From Gemmatimonadota bacterium (GTDB taxonomy: Bacteria; Gemmatimonadota; Gemmatimonadetes; Gemmatimonadales; GWC2-71-9): a DNA stretch of 64,000 nt. Of the stretch, positions 46,038-53,764 are shown piece after piece. The DNA lies in NCBI GenBank assembly GCA_029262195.1, contig JAJCZX010000033.1, positions 62,001-126,000 of the forward strand, written 5' to 3'. Each line of letters opens with the position of its first letter. Within the stretch, counting starts at the first letter, position 1. Below the pieces are notes generated by a model that worked only from the letters and a program-made list of their open reading frames with translations, had not been told where the DNA came from and did no database searches. The translations under genes were made by a program, and so were the position numbers.

Positions 46038-48572
46038 CTATTCGCTCAATTCCCGAAGTGTTGCAAGTGGTGGGTTCCTTGTGACGCCGCGACTGTTCAA
46101 GGCGCCTACAACAACTGTGGTCAGCGCCAGAGCGGTCAACGAGAGCCCGAGCCAGACCGGCGAAATAGCCACTGAGATTTCGAAAACGAAGTGGGTTAAC
46201 CCCCAGCCTGCCAACACAGCGAGCCCTATTCCGGTGGTGCCTGCCGCGAGTCCCAGGGCTAGGTATTCCGTGGCAATCATCTGACGCACCTGCCGAGCGC
46301 TGGCGCCAAGGGTGCGCAACAACGCGCTTTCCTGGACCCGTTGATATCTGGTGGTGGCAATCGCTCCAACCAGAACGACCAAACCACTGGCCATGCTGAA
46401 AAGAGCCATGAACTTTACCGCGTACGAAATCTTGGTGACCACACCGTCGATCGTGTTCTGGATCAACCCGAGGTCCACGACCGCCACGTTAGAAAGATTT
46501 TCCACTACTTCCCGCTGTGCACGCGCACCCTGAGCGGCACTGTCGGAACGAGTGAGATAAACAAAAGTCTGGGGAGCCTGGTCCAGCACACCGGGCTCAA
46601 AAATGGCGAAAAAATTTGGTTCGAAACGGGCCCAGTTGATCCTCCGCAGGCTGGCAATCCGGGTCTCAATATCCACCCCCTGAACGTTCCAGGTAATCCG
46701 GTCGCCCAGACCGATTTCCAGGCCCTCCGCAATATCTTCGTCCAATGAGATCCTCGGGAGTTCTCCGGAGTCCGCCTCGTCAAACCACAAACCGGCTGTA
46801 ATGGTCTCCGAGGACGTAACGCTGTCCCGATAGGTGTGGCGATACTCCCGCCGATACATCCACCGGTTGGGGTTTGTGGTAGTGTCGCTGAGTATTTCCT
46901 CGACGGATAGGTCGTTTACGCGGGACATCCTCGCCGGAACGATTGGAACGGCACCGATCCGAGGAAGCCCGTGGCTTTCCATAATGCGGGTCAGTGCTTC
47001 CCGTTGGTCAGACTGAACGTCGAAAAACACGAGGTTTGGTCGGGAGCTATCCGTGTCTACCGAGAATTGCTCCAGCAAGCTGCGTTGCACTATCCCCAGT
47101 GTCGTGAGGATGAACATCCCGAAACCGAGTACCAGGACCACTGATATGGTCTGATTCTGGGGCCTGAAGAGGTTTGCGACTCCCTGTCGGATAACATACC
47201 TGGCGCGCCGTGGGAAGAACCTTTTCGCCGAGTGTGTGGTACCCCACGCGGCTACAGCCAGAATACCAGTCGCGATCCCGATGGCCACGGCAAAGGCGAC
47301 TCCCATGGCTGGAGAGGGAGCCTGCCACACGCTAATGCCCACGATGCTGGCCACCAGCGCAGCAAAGGCAAGCGTTCTGGCGATGGGCCGTTTTTTAAGC
47401 TTCGGGGTGAAGTCCTTTCTCAGAGCACTCAGAGGGGAAACGCCCCGGATCTTGAGTAGTGGAAACAATGCGAAAATCATCGACGTCCAAACGCCGGTAA
47501 ACAGGCCCATCGCTACCATGCCCCATTGCGTCGTTACCTCAATATCGAGCGGGAGGAATTCGCCCAGCACCGTTGGTAGCAGCACCTGAATAGCCAATCC
47601 CAGAATTGCTCCGATCATTGCTCCACCCAGCCCGATCATGCCCGCTTGAAGGAGATAGATCCGAAAAACGGTTGGATGACGAGCGCCGAGGCACCGGAGA
47701 ACCGCAATGGTATCGAGTTTTTCCTTTACGAAAACGTGGACTCCGCTGGCCACCCCCAGGCCTCCCAGAATCAGAGCTATCAGTCCGACCAGTCCGAGAA
47801 ACCTCGTGAGGTTCTCAAGCGCGTTTCCTAGATTGTCTTCCACGTCCTCGACCGTGGTTCGTCCGACTCGGTTGTCAACCAGCAGAGAGTTGTGTTGATC
47901 CACGAAATTCTGCACCGCCGCCCCGTCGTCCCATCTGAAATAGACTCGGTGAGTCGCTACACTACCGAATCGGAGCAACCGGGTTTCTTCGATGTATCGC
48001 AGTGGAATAAAAACCCTGGGCCCCACGGCGGCCCGCACGCCCAGATCTCCGGGGAAGTCACGCAAATAGCCGGCGATGACAAATTCCGTTTCTCCAATCG
48101 AAATCGTGTCACCAACTTCTGCGTCCAGGTAAACCAGCACTGCTTCGTCGACTACCGCTGCTCGTGAAGCCTGGAACTCGGACCAGGCTGACGCCGGTAC
48201 GCTTTCGATGTCTCCATAATATGGAAATCCTCCGTCAATGCCCCGCACTTGCAGGAGTCTAGAATTACCCGACTCTGCGAGAACCATTGATCCAAAGTTC
48301 ACTGACTCGGTCGTCTCAATACCGGCGCCCTTCAGAGAATCGAGGACGGAGACTATCGTGTCGGGAAAATCGTTACGATGGCGCACTTCAAGGTCCGCCC
48401 CCAAAACGGTACGTGCCTGAGAGCGCACGGTGCGGGTCACGTTTTCTCGGAAAGAGCCGATGGCTACCAGCGACGCGACTCCGGCGGCGATCGCGGCCAT
48501 GTAGAGCGTTAGCCGGGCTCTGGAACCGCGGGTCTCGCGTAGCGCCATCCGGATTGCGAAGAAAGCTTTCAA
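46038..48572 (-). CDS. ybbP: YbbP-like ABC transporter permease (FtsX/MacB-type, large)
   Basis: 844 residues, the size of E. coli YbbP (about 800). It opens with MKAFFAIRMALRETRGSRARLTLYMAAIAAGVASL, then a long periplasmic region. Two blocks of membrane spans follow, separated by a large loop. The two FtsX-type cores show the LIALILGGLGVASGVHVFV and GLVVLVGAIATTRYQ segments, followed by ESALLRTLGAS. This family is thought to move lipids or lipoproteins, or to help envelope maintenance, with YbbA as its ATPase. The stop of ybbA overlaps its ATG by four bases. Confidence 0.9.
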   Translation of the reverse strand: MKAFFAIRMALRETRGSRARLTLYMAAIAAGVASLVAIGSFRENVTRTVRSQARTVLGADLEVRHRNDFPDTIVSVLDSLKGAGIETTESVNFGSMVLAESGNSRLLQVRGIDGGFPYYGDIESVPASAWSEFQASRAAVVDEAVLVYLDAEVGDTISIGETEFVIAGYLRDFPGDLGVRAAVGPRVFIPLRYIEETRLLRFGSVATHRVYFRWDDGAAVQNFVDQHNSLLVDNRVGRTTVEDVEDNLGNALENLTRFLGLVGLIALILGGLGVASGVHVFVKEKLDTIAVLRCLGARHPTVFRIYLLQAGMIGLGGAMIGAILGLAIQVLLPTVLGEFLPLDIEVTTQWGMVAMGLFTGVWTSMIFALFPLLKIRGVSPLSALRKDFTPKLKKRPIARTLAFAALVASIVGISVWQAPSPAMGVAFAVAIGIATGILAVAAWGTTHSAKRFFPRRARYVIRQGVANLFRPQNQTISVVLVLGFGMFILTTLGIVQRSLLEQFSVDTDSSRPNLVFFDVQSDQREALTRIMESHGLPRIGAVPIVPARMSRVNDLSVEEILSDTTTNPNRWMYRREYRHTYRDSVTSSETITAGLWFDEADSGELPRISLDEDIAEGLEIGLGDRITWNVQGVDIETRIASLRRINWARFEPNFFAIFEPGVLDQAPQTFVYLTRSDSAAQGARAQREVVENLSNVAVVDLGLIQNTIDGVVTKISYAVKFMALFSMASGLVVLVGAIATTRYQRVQESALLRTLGASARQVRQMIATEYLALGLAAGTTGIGLAVLAGWGLTHFVFEISVAISPVWLGLSLTALALTTVVVGALNSRGVTRNPPLATLRELSE

Positions 48573-49258
48573 GCCGAAACTCCGGAGTCGGATGCGATCC
48601 TACCGCCCTCAAGACGAATAACCCGGGCGGCTCTATCTGCTAACGCGGGGTCATGTGTTACGAGTACCAACGTAGTTGCAAGCTCCCGGTTCATTGTCAT
48701 CAGCAGGTCAACGATCACAGATCCGTTTTCCATGTCCAGATTGCCGGTTGGCTCGTCGGCAAAAAGTATCTTCGGTTCGTTCACAAACGCCCGGGCCAGC
48801 GCGACCCGCTGCTGCTCGCCCCCGGAAAGCTGGATCGGGTAATGGCCTAAGCGATCTCCAAGCCCCACTCTCTCAAGAAGACTGCTGGCCCGCTTTCCCG
48901 GGGAGCCGGACGATTCACTCCTATCGTACAGTTCGAGAGGGACCATAACGTTCTCAAGTGCTGTAAGAGTCGGTATCAACTGAAATGACTGGAAAACGAA
49001 ACCGACCTTTTCCGCGCGCAATGAAGCTCGTTGATCTTCTGTGAGTTTGTTGAGGTCTTGACCGTCAATAGACACTGAACCGGTGGCGGGAACATCGAGA
49101 CCGGCCAAAAGGCCGAGCAAAGTGGTCTTGCCGCTGCCCGATGGTCCTATAATTGCCGCAAACTCACGTTCTTCGATATCAATGTCCATCTGAGAAAGAA
49201 CCGTAAGGCTGCGCCCCGCACTCTGGTACGTTTGTGATATGTTTCGAGCTATGATCAT
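48569..49258 (-). CDS. ybbA: ABC transporter ATP-binding protein (YbbA/LolD type)
   Basis: 229 residues from the ATG at 49258. A longer reading to 49393 would extend into the divergent gene. Walker A is GPSGSGKTTL (about 39-48), the signature LSGGEQQRVALARAF, Walker B ILFADEPTGNLD and the switch VTHDP. It pairs with the YbbP-type permease, the two genes overlapping by four bases. The start codon overlaps head-to-head with that of the divergent tesA-type lipoprotein gene, in the same relative order as ybbA and tesA in E. coli. Confidence 0.92.
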   Translation of the reverse strand: MIIARNISQTYQSAGRSLTVLSQMDIDIEEREFAAIIGPSGSGKTTLLGLLAGLDVPATGSVSIDGQDLNKLTEDQRASLRAEKVGFVFQSFQLIPTLTALENVMVPLELYDRSESSGSPGKRASSLLERVGLGDRLGHYPIQLSGGEQQRVALARAFVNEPKILFADEPTGNLDMENGSVIVDLLMTMNRELATTLVLVTHDPALADRAARVIRLEGGRIASDSGVSA

Positions 49259-49934
49259 GAAGAAAAAGATAGCCTTGGTTTCTGCGTTTGTGCTGTTGAG
49301 TTCGTGCGGGGTGGATACAGGAGAAACCGACGGCGGTTCCGAATCGAATGTTTCAACCCGGGACGATCGACGGGTGGTCCTATTCCTTGGCACAAGCCTG
49401 ACCGCAGGGTTGGGGCTGAACGAGGATCAAGCTTACCCGGCTTTAATTCAGTCAAAAATTGATTCCGTCAGGCTTGATTTTCGGGTTCTGAATTCGGGCG
49501 TGAGCGGCGAAACGTCGGCTGGCGGGCTGCGGAGAATTGATTGGTTGTTGCGCAACCCGGTCGACGTCCTTGTGGTTGAACTTGGTGCCAATGATGGACT
49601 CCGGGGGCAGGATGTGGACGCCCTGAAGGCCAATCTCGGAGAGATTGTCGACCGGACGCGAGCCGTTTATCCGGATGCCCGGGTGGCTATTGTTGGGATG
49701 GAAGCGCCTCCCAACTTCGGGCAAGATTATACAGACCGTTTCCGCGCAGTTTTTACAGAAGTGGCCGCGGAAAAAGCTGCGGTGTTCATTCCGTTCTTGT
49801 TGGATGGTGTTGCGGGAGTGGACTCACTTAACCAGCAGGACGGTATCCACCCGACCGCCAGGGGGCAGGAAATAGTAGCAGACAATATTTGGGAAGAACT
49901 GCTCCCCGTTCTTGTGGATCGAGCGGATAAATAA
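49257..49934 (+). CDS. tesA: TesA-like SGNH esterase/thioesterase, exported lipoprotein
   Basis: 225 residues from the ATG at 49257. An ATG two codons earlier at 49251 is an alternative. The signal peptide KKKIALVSAFVLLSSC has a lipobox. SGNH blocks are visible: LGTSLTAG (Ser nucleophile), NSGVSGETSAGG, VVELGANDGLRG and the catalytic DGIHPTARGQ. In E. coli TesA acts on thioesters, esters and lysophospholipids, and its gene is divergent from ybbA. Here the layout is the same, though this TesA appears lipid-anchored. It overlaps the ybbA start on the opposite strand by two bases. Confidence 0.9.
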   Translation: MKKKIALVSAFVLLSSCGVDTGETDGGSESNVSTRDDRRVVLFLGTSLTAGLGLNEDQAYPALIQSKIDSVRLDFRVLNSGVSGETSAGGLRRIDWLLRNPVDVLVVELGANDGLRGQDVDALKANLGEIVDRTRAVYPDARVAIVGMEAPPNFGQDYTDRFRAVFTEVAAEKAAVFIPFLLDGVAGVDSLNQQDGIHPTARGQEIVADNIWEELLPVLVDRADK

Positions 49935-49998
49935 ATAGGGGAGGGGGGAGCAGGGAGCGGTAACAAATGTTGCGTAACGACAAAACCATAAGGTGCAT

Positions 49999-51288
49999 AT
50001 GATGAAAGGTTCGACGTTTGGTCTGACGGTAGCTCTGTTAGCGGCTTCCGCCTGTGGGCCATCAATGGAAAGTGATAAAATGGAAGGTATGGCTGAAGGA
50101 TACGTCAAGCTTGTCCTGGCTCTGGGGCAGCATGATGCTGATTATGTAGACGCGTATTACGGACCTGCAGAATGGAGAGCAGAGGTTGAGGCTGAGGCCC
50201 CGTCTCTCGACGTGATCCGGTCCAGGGGCGAAGAGTTACTGGACAGTCTCGTTGCCATGCCCTCTCCAGATGACGAGTTGGACCAGTTGCACCTGAGTTA
50301 TCTTCGTACGCAGGTCTCTTCGCTTATCGCCAGGACTCGCATGTTGAGCGGCGAGCGCCTGTCTTTCGATGAAGAATCACAGGCTCTTTATGATGCGGTA
50401 GCCCCTACGAATAGTGAGGAGTATTTCCAGGAGATTATCGCCGGGCTTGAAACGCTGCTGCCCGGTACGGGTTCGGTGGCAGAACGCTACAACGCGTTTC
50501 GCGCCAACTTCGTGATTCCAACCGAAAAACTAGATACGGTCTTCCGTGCTGCCATCAACGCCTGCCGAGAACGGACCGAACGGTTTCTAGAATTGCCCGA
50601 GGGCGAAAATTTCGTGGTGGAGTATGTGACTGACAAGTCGTGGAGTGGGTACAACTGGTATCAGGGTGGATACCAGAGTCTGATCCAGGTGAATACCGAT
50701 TTCCCGATTTACATCGATCGTGCCATCGACCTCGCCTGCCACGAAGGCTACCCGGGACACCACATCTACAATGCGATGCTTGAACGCTCCCTGGTCAACG
50801 GCAAAGGCTGGCCCGAGTTTTCCGTTTACCCGCTTTTTAGTCCGCAATCTCTGATAGCAGAGGGCTCTGCAAACTTTGGAATCGAAATGGCGTTTCCAGG
50901 GAACGAAAGAGTCGAGTATGAAGCGGAGGTGCTTTACCCTCTGGCGGGGTTAGATCCGACGACCGCACGCGACTACGATCGCGTCCAGCAGTTGGCGGGG
51001 CAGTTAAGTTATGCTGGCAATGAAGCGGCTCGTCGCTACCTCGACGGTGAAATCGACGGCGCCGCTGCCGCGCAGTGGTTGCAACAATATGCGATGTTTG
51101 CCCCCGACCGGGCTGAGCAGCGCGTCCGGTTTATCGACCAATATCGGAGCTATGTCATTAACTACAACCTCGGCAAAGACCTGGTACGTGGGTTTGTGGA
51201 CGGTGACGGTGGAGACCTGAGCCAGGAAGAGCGCTGGGAGCAGTTTGTCCGACTCTTGACGTCACCCAGGCTGCCGGGGGATCTGTAG
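49999..51288 (+). CDS. DUF885-family exported peptidase-like lipoprotein
   Basis: 429 residues from the ATG at 49999, preceded by AAGG. The signal peptide ends LLAASAC, a lipobox. The characteristic DUF885 zinc-like motif LACHEGYPGHHIYNAML is at about 248-264. Later Glu in IAEGSANFGIEMAFPG and a C-terminal helical part also fit. The family resembles M3/M32-like metallopeptidases but lacks a proven substrate. It follows tesA by 64 bases and is followed by two G-rich repeats. Confidence 0.88.
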   Translation: MMKGSTFGLTVALLAASACGPSMESDKMEGMAEGYVKLVLALGQHDADYVDAYYGPAEWRAEVEAEAPSLDVIRSRGEELLDSLVAMPSPDDELDQLHLSYLRTQVSSLIARTRMLSGERLSFDEESQALYDAVAPTNSEEYFQEIIAGLETLLPGTGSVAERYNAFRANFVIPTEKLDTVFRAAINACRERTERFLELPEGENFVVEYVTDKSWSGYNWYQGGYQSLIQVNTDFPIYIDRAIDLACHEGYPGHHIYNAMLERSLVNGKGWPEFSVYPLFSPQSLIAEGSANFGIEMAFPGNERVEYEAEVLYPLAGLDPTTARDYDRVQQLAGQLSYAGNEAARRYLDGEIDGAAAAQWLQQYAMFAPDRAEQRVRFIDQYRSYVINYNLGKDLVRGFVDGDGGDLSQEERWEQFVRLLTSPRLPGDL

Positions 51289-51315
51289 GGAAGTGGGGAG
51301 GTCGGGAAGTCGGGA
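51288..51315. repeat. Tandem octamer repeat GGGA(A/G)GT(C/G)
   Basis: Three consecutive octamers, GGGAAGTG, GGGAGGTC and GGGAAGTC, then GGGA, beginning at the last base of the DUF885 stop codon. A nearly identical set lies at 58125-58152, and looser G/A-rich stretches at 45272-45300 and 49935-49960 may be related. It appears to be a dispersed intergenic repeat, downstream of genes. Confidence 0.65.
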
Positions 51316-51340
51316 TGATAGTTTGACGAAAACGGGATAT

Positions 51341-51892
51341 ATGAAAAAGAATAGTCTCACATTGTTGACGGTTGTCACCTCGCTCGCTCTAGCCGGGCCG
51401 GTTGTAGGCCAGGAGCTTTCGGCTGAACATCAGGCGATTGATTTTCTAACCGGCAGGTGGGCCACCGAAAGCGAAATCATCCCGACAGGCGAACTCGCCC
51501 CCGGGGATTTTGAGTATAAATGGGTGCTTGGCGGGTTGTGGATGCAAGTCGAATTCCACGGACAACACCCGGGTGGGGCAGTTTGGGAAGCGCACGTCAT
51601 GATGCAGTACGATTATGCCTCCTCGCTATACCGCGCTTTCGCTTTCTTCAACGGTCAAGAGCCCTATCTGTACACCGGTTCGATGCTCGATGAACGCACC
51701 TTTAGAATCTCACACACGAGTGAAAACGGCGCCCAAACCGGTATAGATTATCGCAACAATGGAGATGGAACGGTTTATCAGGAAAACTGGCTTTTGAGCG
51801 ATGATGGGCAACGTAGGGTAACCCTCAAGACCGAATATTCGCGGAAAGCGGAAGGCTCGGCTGGACGTAGGAGACAAGATAATGAAGCATGA
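51341..51892 (+). CDS. Exported DUF1579-like protein
   Basis: 183 residues from the ATG at 51341. The signal peptide is NSLTLLTVVTSLALAGPVVGQ. The mature part has EHQAIDFLTGRWATESEI, KWVLGGLWMQVEFHG and MMQYDYASSLYRAFAFFNG, patterns of DUF1579/calycin-like domains that often respond to unknown lipophilic ligands. It overlaps the next tiny gene by 11 bases. Function is unknown. Confidence 0.78.
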   Translation: MKKNSLTLLTVVTSLALAGPVVGQELSAEHQAIDFLTGRWATESEIIPTGELAPGDFEYKWVLGGLWMQVEFHGQHPGGAVWEAHVMMQYDYASSLYRAFAFFNGQEPYLYTGSMLDERTFRISHTSENGAQTGIDYRNNGDGTVYQENWLLSDDGQRRVTLKTEYSRKAEGSAGRRRQDNEA

Positions 51893-52040
51893 GTTTGCTG
51901 GACTTGCGCTGTGGGGGATAGCCCTGGCGGCCACCATAATTACTGACGGCACTACTGCTATCCCCGTCTTCGCGATCTGCATGATCGGGACGGTCTTCGT
52001 TATCAGGACAGCGAAAAACTCCGTTAGGGGAACGGGCTGA
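51882..52040 (+). CDS. Tiny two-span membrane protein, 52 residues
   Basis: AGGAG sits eight bases before the ATG at 51882. The protein has two hydrophobic segments (about 5-20 and 27-41, FAIC and GTVFVIRTA), a short polar turn (TDGTT) and a basic end (RTAKNSVRGTG). The gene overlaps its upstream neighbour by 11 bases and ends six bases before hslR. No family is recognised. The ribosome site and membrane-like composition support a real gene. Confidence 0.65.
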   Translation: MKHEFAGLALWGIALAATIITDGTTAIPVFAICMIGTVFVIRTAKNSVRGTG

Positions 52041-52046
52041 CAAACC

Positions 52047-52433
52047 ATGGGGCCTGAATCCGGACTCCGTCTTGATCGCTGGCTCTGGGCTGCGCGGTTC
52101 TACAAAACCAGAGGACTGGCCACCAGGGCGATTGAAGGGGGCAAGGTGCACCTGAACGGGTCACGAGTCAAAAAAGCCAGAGAGGTCAAGGTCGGTGACA
52201 TCGTTCGCGTAATGCGAAGTCCGCACGAAATCCACGTCAGTGTTCGTGCGCTTTCCCCCAATCGGAGATCGGCGCCTCAAGCTGCCGAGCTCTACGAGGA
52301 AACAGGCGAGAGCGTCGCGAAACGGGAGTTGATGAAAGACCATCTCAAATCAACTCCGTCTCATGAATTTCAGTACAAAGGCCGCCCAAACAAAAAGGAA
52401 CGGCGAGACATAAAACGGTTCAAAGGGGGGTAG
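52047..52433 (+). CDS. hslR: S4-domain RNA-binding heat shock protein (Hsp15 type)
   Basis: 128 residues with the S4 domain at the start: LRLDRWLWAARFYKTRGLATRAIEGGKVHLNGSRVKKAREVKVGDIVRVMR. The C-terminal tail is strongly basic (YKGRPNKKERRDIKRFKGG) and likely contacts RNA. In E. coli Hsp15 recycles stalled 50S subunits carrying nascent chains. It starts six bases after the tiny membrane gene and is convergent with the BNR-propeller gene. Confidence 0.9.
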   Translation: MGPESGLRLDRWLWAARFYKTRGLATRAIEGGKVHLNGSRVKKAREVKVGDIVRVMRSPHEIHVSVRALSPNRRSAPQAAELYEETGESVAKRELMKDHLKSTPSHEFQYKGRPNKKERRDIKRFKGG

Positions 52434-52435
52434 GA

Positions 52436-52465
52436 GCAGCGCACCGCGTTGTTGCGGAACGCTGC
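52436..52465. terminator. Hairpin between convergent hslR and BNR genes
   Basis: Arms GCAGCG (52436-52441) and CGCTGC (52460-52465) enclose an inner CCGC/GCGG stem with loop GTTGTT. No T-run follows on either side (C-rich instead), so it would be at best a weak bidirectional terminator. Confidence 0.35.
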
Positions 52466-52502
52466 CCCCCTCCAACTCATATCACTCCCTGAAGCTTTTG
52501 CG

Positions 52503-53750
52503 CTAGGGCGCGAGCGACAACTTCACTTCCTGTCCACTCTCCAACCACGCTACGGTCGGCCCAAGGGGACCGTTTGCGATGGCGGGTGAGGCGCCAGAAA
52601 TGACATCGCGCTTTACGGAGCGGATCGTTCCGTCGCCCCGAGCAGTAGCGATCGACAGGGTTGGTTCTTCAAAACGTCGGTCGTCCCAGATCAACCAGGC
52701 TCCAACTTCCGCGGCAGCGATTTTTACCTGGGAAGGCGGTACCCATCTGTCTGCAAGGAGAGGAATTCGCTCGCCGAAAGTAGCTCCATTGTCTGCTGAC
52801 ATGGCATAGTACATCCCGTTCGCGCCGGGCGCTCCGGTGTACCACCCGACATGCACGTTGCTTGACTGGTCTATTGCGATTGATGGGCCCGCGTGCGGAC
52901 AACCTTCGTAGGCCCAACCGTCTTCGTGTACTCTGACCGGGTTTCCAAACGTTTGAGCGCCGTCGTCACTTCGTGCGACTACAATGTCCCGAACTGAATT
53001 GGCAAACTGTTTGCGCCAGGCAACCATTACCTCACCCGAGGGTCCCACGGCAAGGGAAGTGCGGCAGCAGGGACACGCGTCAGTGTCCACTACCACCCCG
53101 GCTGAGAACGTCACACCGCCGTCCAATGAGCGAGCGATCACTATATCCGGGCCCAGGAGGCCCGCCTGCGACGGGGAATGGTGCCCATCGTGCGCCAGGT
53201 TAGCTGCATGTGCAGATCCTTCTTCGTGCGAGGGAGCACCCCGCTCGCGTCTTCCGTCAATCCAGGAGGCGTAAATAGTCCCGTCCTTCGCAATTGCCAG
53301 ATTGTGGAATGTGTGGGATGCTGGTTTGCCCTCCGCGTCGTCGTTTACGAAAATCGCCGGCTCGAAACTGGCGCCGTTGTCCAGGGATCGGGCAAACCGG
53401 AGGTTGCTGGACGGAAACCGCCGTCCTTCGATGACCCGGTTGTTTTGCCAGAGGACATAAACCTGACCCTCTGGTCCAACCGAGACCTGGGGAGGTGCCT
53501 GTTCATGAGGAGCGGCGTCACCGGGAATATCATTGACCCGAACCGGCGTGCCGCCACTAACCGAAAGCATCACATTGGATTCCGAATTTTCAGTCGAAAC
53601 CCAGGTTACGAACGCTCCGGTTGTAGAGTGCGCTACTGTTGGATTGCTGGCGTTTGACTCCGCCACAACCGACGACTCGCCCAACTGGAATGAGCCGCCG
53701 GAACAGGCTGAAGTCACGAGGACGAGAGCAACAATGCGACGGACCTTCAT
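52503..53750 (-). CDS. Sialidase-like BNR beta-propeller lipoprotein
   Basis: 415 residues with a lipoprotein signal ending VTSAC. Repeated Asp-box-like motifs are visible: SLDNGASF, SLDGGVTF, SDDGAQTF and SADNGATF, each at the turn of a propeller blade. Two Cys-rich sites, TDACPCCRTSLAV and YEGCPHAGPS, are unusual for a plain sialidase and could bind metal. It is the last gene of a minus-strand set with a TonB receptor and a Cys/His-rich protein, so it may be a metal or ligand sensor or binder instead of a glycosidase. The catalytic residues of sialidases are not identified. Confidence 0.8.
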   Translation of the reverse strand: MKVRRIVALVLVTSACSGGSFQLGESSVVAESNASNPTVAHSTTGAFVTWVSTENSESNVMLSVSGGTPVRVNDIPGDAAPHEQAPPQVSVGPEGQVYVLWQNNRVIEGRRFPSSNLRFARSLDNGASFEPAIFVNDDAEGKPASHTFHNLAIAKDGTIYASWIDGRRERGAPSHEEGSAHAANLAHDGHHSPSQAGLLGPDIVIARSLDGGVTFSAGVVVDTDACPCCRTSLAVGPSGEVMVAWRKQFANSVRDIVVARSDDGAQTFGNPVRVHEDGWAYEGCPHAGPSIAIDQSSNVHVGWYTGAPGANGMYYAMSADNGATFGERIPLLADRWVPPSQVKIAAAEVGAWLIWDDRRFEEPTLSIATARGDGTIRSVKRDVISGASPAIANGPLGPTVAWLESGQEVKLSLAP

Positions 53751-53764
53751 ATTTACTCCTTAGG

